From Candidatus Cloacimonadota bacterium (lineage in GTDB: Bacteria > Cloacimonadota > Cloacimonadia > Cloacimonadales > Cloacimonadaceae), in the NCBI GenBank assembly GCA_023421135.1, contig JAEZUG010000049.1:1-8437 (forward strand): 8,437 nt of DNA, in the 5' to 3' direction. The position numbers and the translations under genes are program-made. Of the stretch, positions 6,194 to 8,437 are shown piece by piece. Each line of letters opens with the position of its first letter. Positions within the stretch are counted from its first letter, which is position 1. Under the pieces are notes generated by a model. It did not search any database, had not been told where the DNA came from, and saw only the letters and a program-made list of their open reading frames with translations.

Positions 6194-6565
6194 TTAGAAT
6201 TCCAGACCGGCTTTGCGAGCACCATCGGCCAGAGCTTTCACTCTGCCATGATACTTGTAACCGGCACGATCGAAGGCAACCTTGGTAATTCCGGCTGCAA
6301 GAGCTTTTTCTCCCAGTTTCAGACCGACGGCAAAACTTTGCTCTGTCTTCTTCATTCCGGGGGTGAGCTCCATATCTTTGGCGATCGTGGACATGGATAC
6401 CAGGGTCACACCCTTGACGTCATCTATGATTTGAGCATAGATGCTTCTAAGGCTGCGAAAAACTGCCAGTCTCGGACGTTCAACGTTACCGCTGAGATGC
6501 TTGCGGATAGCTGCTCTGCGACGGGCACGAAGGCGGGTTTTTTCTGTACTATATTTCTTTCTCAT
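6194..6565 (-). CDS. rplR: 50S ribosomal protein L18
   Basis: L18 binds 5S rRNA together with L5 and anchors it in the central protuberance. The protein has 123 residues, within the usual range. The arginine-rich N-terminus (RLRARRRAAIRKHLSG, about residues 11-26) is the flexible 5S rRNA-binding arm. The core shows RPRLAVFRSLRSIYAQIIDD at about 30-49 and the C-terminal VAFDRAGYKYHGRVKALADGARKAGLEF, which is close to the bacterial consensus (FDRGGxxYHGRVxALAxAAREAGL). The ATG at 6563-6565 is preceded by GAGG about 7 bases upstream, in the 13-base gap after rplF. It follows rplF and precedes rpsE, the standard spc order. Confidence 0.98.
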   Translation of the reverse strand: MRKKYSTEKTRLRARRRAAIRKHLSGNVERPRLAVFRSLRSIYAQIIDDVKGVTLVSMSTIAKDMELTPGMKKTEQSFAVGLKLGEKALAAGITKVAFDRAGYKYHGRVKALADGARKAGLEF

Positions 6566-6578
6566 CTTAGTGCCTCAC

Positions 6579-7151
6579 TTATTTTGAACCAGCTTTTCCA
6601 GCTTTGATTGGTACATATTCGTTCTCATAACGTATGCCTTTACCCTTGTAGTTTTCAGGGGGACGACATCCACGCACTTCGGCTGCAAACTCGCCCACCA
6701 GTTGTTTATCGATCCCTTTGATACGGATGATACTGGTGAGGTCGCTACGGGTTCCCTTGGAACGGGGAACAGCCTGTGCTTCAACTGTTAAACCTTCGGG
6801 GATCTTGAACATGGTGTCATGTGAGTATCCCAGAGAAAGCTTCAACCAGGGGCCAATTACTTCTGAGCTATAACCGGTGCCGATGATGTGGAGGGTCTTC
6901 ATGAAACCTTCTGTCACACCAGTCACCATGTTTTGCAGCAGAGCTCTGGTCAGGCCGTGATAGGCGCGCAGGGTCTTGGTTTCTTCGGCACGTTTGACGT
7001 GCACGATGCCATCTTCCTGCTCGACGGTGATACCATCGAGAAGCTCATACTTAAGCTCGCCTAAGGCGCCCTTGGCCACTACTTCCTTACCGTTAACGGT
7101 AATTGTGGTTCCGGGATTAAGTTTGATGGGGGCTCTTCCTATTCTGGACAT
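6579..7151 (-). CDS. rplF: 50S ribosomal protein L6
   Basis: L6 binds helix 97 of 23S rRNA near the sarcin-ricin loop and factor-binding site, and is important in late 50S assembly. The N-terminus MSRIGRAPIKLNPG is canonical. Duplicated L6 folds follow: the first ends near LTRALLQNMVTGVTEGF (about residues 67-83), and the second carries SLGYSH, the IKGIDKQLVGEFAAEVRGCRPPENYKGKGIRY block and a basic tail. At 190 residues it is about ten longer than many bacterial L6 proteins; the extra length appears to lie partly around AVPRSKGTRSD (about 127-137) and partly in the C-terminal tail. The ATG at 7149-7151 follows GGAGG by 4 bases, and the rpsH stop TAG is fused to this binding site (TAGGAGG). 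Confidence 0.98.
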   Translation of the reverse strand: MSRIGRAPIKLNPGTTITVNGKEVVAKGALGELKYELLDGITVEQEDGIVHVKRAEETKTLRAYHGLTRALLQNMVTGVTEGFMKTLHIIGTGYSSEVIGPWLKLSLGYSHDTMFKIPEGLTVEAQAVPRSKGTRSDLTSIIRIKGIDKQLVGEFAAEVRGCRPPENYKGKGIRYENEYVPIKAGKAGSK

Positions 7152-7159
7152 CTATCCTC

Positions 7160-7573
7160 CTACCAAACCCGGCAGACGTATTCGCCGCCAACTTTATTGA
7201 TTCTGGCATCACGGTCAACCATCACACCCTGGGAGCTGGAGATTATTGCACAGCCGGTGTTATTGAATACGCTGGGAAGCTTGTCGCTTTTCACGTACAC
7301 TCTGCGACCGGGCTTGGAAACGCGCACCAAACCTCTCATGACGGGTTCACCTGTGTTGGTATAACGCAGATTTACCAGGATTCTTCTGTAGTTGAATTTG
7401 CTTTGCGGGTCTTTCTCAAGAACCTGCATGCTATTCACGAAGTTCTCGTTGGCAAGGATCTTCACAATTGCTTCTACAAGCTTATTGTGATTTACGATCA
7501 CTTGCGTATGACCGGCACGATATGCATTACGGATTTTGGTCAATGCATCAGCTATCGGATCACTAACGCTCAT
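7160..7573 (-). CDS. rpsH: 30S ribosomal protein S8
   Basis: S8 binds the central domain of 16S rRNA (helix 21 region) and is needed for platform assembly; in E. coli it also represses the spc operon by binding its own mRNA. The protein is 137 residues, slightly longer than the common 130-132. Visible landmarks are the N-terminal DPIADALTKIRNAYRAG, the central RVSKPGRRVYV at about residues 83-93, and the C-terminal GVMVDRDARINKVGGEYVCRVW, which carries the VGGE motif and terminal aromatic residue typical of S8. The ATG at 7571-7573 has AAGGAG five bases upstream. The motif usually written GLG[IV]AI-STS reads NTGCAIISSS here, a small change in the rRNA-binding region. It sits between rpsZ (16-base gap) and rplF (8-base gap). 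Confidence 0.98.
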   Translation of the reverse strand: MSVSDPIADALTKIRNAYRAGHTQVIVNHNKLVEAIVKILANENFVNSMQVLEKDPQSKFNYRRILVNLRYTNTGEPVMRGLVRVSKPGRRVYVKSDKLPSVFNNTGCAIISSSQGVMVDRDARINKVGGEYVCRVW

Positions 7574-7589
7574 TCTATCTCCTTATTTT

Positions 7590-7775
7590 TTACCAGCTGG
7601 ATCTTGTGACGCCGGGGATTTGGCCCATTGAGGCATATTTGCGGAAGCAAAGACGGCACATGCCGAAATCGCTCATATAGGCACGGGGGCGACCACAAAG
7701 CTTGCAGCGGTGATATTGTCTGACTTTGAACTTGGGAGTTCTTTGTTGCTTGATGATAAGTGATTTCTTCGCCAA
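7590..7775 (-). CDS. rpsZ: 30S ribosomal protein S14, zinc-binding type Z
   Basis: A 61-residue S14 of the short zinc-binding class, which sits in the head of the small subunit next to S3 and S10. Four cysteines in two CxxC pairs (C24, C27, C40, C43) form the zinc site. The flanking RTPKFKVRQYHRC and the terminal GQIPGVTRSSW are diagnostic of this class, as opposed to the roughly 90-100 residue zinc-free S14 of E. coli. The start is TTG, not ATG: codon TTG at 7773-7775 opens the conserved MAKKS N-terminus, preceded by AAGGAG with a 7-base spacer. The next in-frame methionine is residue 34, inside the zinc domain, so no ATG alternative is credible. It lies 11 bases after rplE. Also written rpsN. 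Confidence 0.98.
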   Translation of the reverse strand: MAKKSLIIKQQRTPKFKVRQYHRCKLCGRPRAYMSDFGMCRLCFRKYASMGQIPGVTRSSW

Positions 7776-7788
7776 AATAAATCTCCTT
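7776..7788 (-). promoter_or_regulatory. Ribosome binding site deciding the rpsZ TTG start
   Basis: On the minus strand AAGGAG (7788-7783) is followed by a 7-base AT-rich spacer (ATTTATT) and then TTG. The AA belongs to the rplE stop codon TAA. No ATG exists in frame until residue 34 of S14, so this site fixes the start at TTG 7773-7775. Confidence 0.85.
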
Positions 7789-8332
7789 ATTGATTTCTTT
7801 GGAAGGGCATACCAAGCTCTTTCAGAAGTTCACGGCTTTCTTCATCGGTCTTGGCCGTGGTTACAATAGTGATATTGAGGCCACGAATGGCATCGATCTT
7901 ATCGTATTCGATTTCTGGGAACACGGTCTGCTCTTTGAGACCAAAGGAAAAGTTTCCTCTGCCGTCAAAAGCATCTGCCGGGATACCACGGAAGTCTCTG
8001 ATCCTGGGGATTACGATGGAGATGAGTCTATCATAAAACTCATACATCACTTCGTCACGCAGGGTCACTTTGCAACCGATAGGCATGCCTTGACGCAGTT
8101 TGAAATTGGAGATGGATTTTCTGGCCTTGGTGACGATCACTTTGCGGCCGGTAATCTGTTCCATATCTTTCACTGCGTTATCCAGTAATGCCTTATTTTG
8201 TGTGGCACTGCCGACACCCATGGACACAACGATTTTTACCATCTTGGGCACCATGTGGGGATTGGTGTATTCAAAGCGCTTGGTAAGTGCCGGAATCACC
8301 TGGCTGGTATATTGTTCTTTTAAACGATTCAT
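7787..8332 (-). CDS. rplE: 50S ribosomal protein L5
   Basis: The product of 181 residues is the usual length for bacterial L5. L5 binds 5S rRNA and helps form the central protuberance of the large subunit, contacting S13 across the subunit bridge. Family landmarks are visible: PKMVKIVVSMGVG near residues 29-41, the KARKSISNFKLRQGMPIG block at about 69-86, the RDFRGIPADAFDGRGNFSFGLKEQ core at about 112-135, and FPEIEYDKIDAIRGLNITIVTTA near the C-terminus. The ATG start at 8330-8332 has GGGAG six bases upstream, directly after the rplX stop. The second glycine-containing strand reads VVSMGVG where many family members have VVNMGVG, a mild substitution. No truncation or fusion is seen. Confidence 0.98.
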   Translation of the reverse strand: MNRLKEQYTSQVIPALTKRFEYTNPHMVPKMVKIVVSMGVGSATQNKALLDNAVKDMEQITGRKVIVTKARKSISNFKLRQGMPIGCKVTLRDEVMYEFYDRLISIVIPRIRDFRGIPADAFDGRGNFSFGLKEQTVFPEIEYDKIDAIRGLNITIVTTAKTDEESRELLKELGMPFQRNQ

Positions 8333-8343
8333 TTCCTTCTCCC

Positions 8344-8437
8344 TTACAGCTCGTCACCGGATTTCTTGCAAACACGCACGCGCTTGCCAGCTCTAACCTG
8401 AATAACGGCTTTGGAAACGGCTCCCAGTTTCTCATTG
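8344..8437 (-). CDS. rplX: 50S ribosomal protein L24, C-terminal end (partial)
   Basis: Only the last 30 codons and a TAA stop lie in the window; the rest continues past the right edge. The visible residues end with VRAGKRVRVCKKSGDEL, which fits the basic C-terminal strand and tail of bacterial L24, where a G-K-[KR]-V-R-V-x-K-K-S-G pattern is common. L24 is an assembly-initiating protein that binds 23S rRNA near the exit-tunnel opening. Its position immediately before rplE matches the standard spc order (rplN-rplX-rplE), which supports the call more than the short sequence alone does. The gap to rplE is 11 bases, and the TAA stop runs directly into the rplE ribosome binding site (TAAGGGAG). 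Confidence 0.85.
   Translation of the reverse strand, partial: NEKLGAVSKAVIQVRAGKRVRVCKKSGDEL

Noticed and set aside
5927..6607. Plus-strand open reading frame of 226 codons antisense to rplR and rpsE
   Set aside because: It spans the junction of two well-supported ribosomal protein genes on the opposite strand; its composition reflects the complement and no domain is recognised.
7570..7815. Minus-strand open reading frame of 81 codons overlapping rpsZ in another frame
   Set aside because: It is a shadow across the rplE end and rpsZ; the translation has no family resemblance while the rpsZ frame is unmistakable.
1..8437. Novel system, mobile element, CRISPR array or terminator
   Set aside because: All but a small number of bases are occupied by conserved ribosomal cluster genes on one strand; no repeats, inverted ends, tRNA or terminator hairpin with a T-run were seen in the gaps, the longest of which is 45 bases.

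Overview
This 8.4 kb window is an uninterrupted piece of a bacterial ribosomal-protein supercluster, covering the spc-to-alpha operon segments. All genes lie on the minus strand, so transcription runs from position 8437 toward position 1. I count 17 genes: a partial rplX, then rplE, rpsN (zinc type), rpsH, rplF, rplR, rpsE, rpmD, rplO, secY, map, infA, rpmJ, rpsM, rpsK, rpsD and rpoA. rpoA ends at base 4, and rplQ, its usual downstream neighbour, would lie just outside the window. Every protein is recognisable from family motifs and none is broken or frameshifted.

Layout by function. Positions 8437-5481 encode large- and small-subunit ribosomal proteins (L24, L5, S14, S8, L6, L18, S5, L30). 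Positions 5478-2726 hold L15, the translocon channel SecY, methionine aminopeptidase and initiation factor IF-1. Positions 2680-1157 encode L36, S13, S11 and S4. Positions 1128-4 encode the RNA polymerase alpha subunit. The grouping joins ribosome assembly, translation initiation, N-terminal methionine removal, membrane insertion and transcription under one expression unit.

The packing is very tight. The longest non-coding gap is 45 bases (infA to rpmJ) and the next is 28 bases (rpsD to rpoA). Several junctions overlap (ATGA between rpsE and rpmD, TAATG between secY and map), and in many others the upstream stop codon forms the left edge of the next Shine-Dalgarno sequence. I see no internal promoter, terminator, tRNA, repeat, mobile element or CRISPR array, and no stretch above 300 bases without a gene.

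Organism. This is a bacterium, shown by the bacterial SecY, IF-1, L36, alpha subunit and Shine-Dalgarno signals. Base composition looks close to half GC by eye. Placement of map directly after secY without adk, zinc-type S14, zinc-free S4 and a long C-terminal tail on RpoA do not match the E. coli arrangement. The overall look suggests an uncultured or lesser-known lineage, possibly in the Fibrobacteres-Chlorobi-Bacteroidetes neighbourhood (for example Cloacimonadota), but that placement is a low-confidence impression.

The region is essentially conserved housekeeping DNA and I found no undescribed system. The points worth a second look are modest: four genes start with TTG (rpsN, rpsE, secY, rpsM), stop codons are recurrently fused to ribosome binding sites, RpoA carries a charged C-terminal tail, and there is no room for an E. 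coli-style leader ahead of rpsM.
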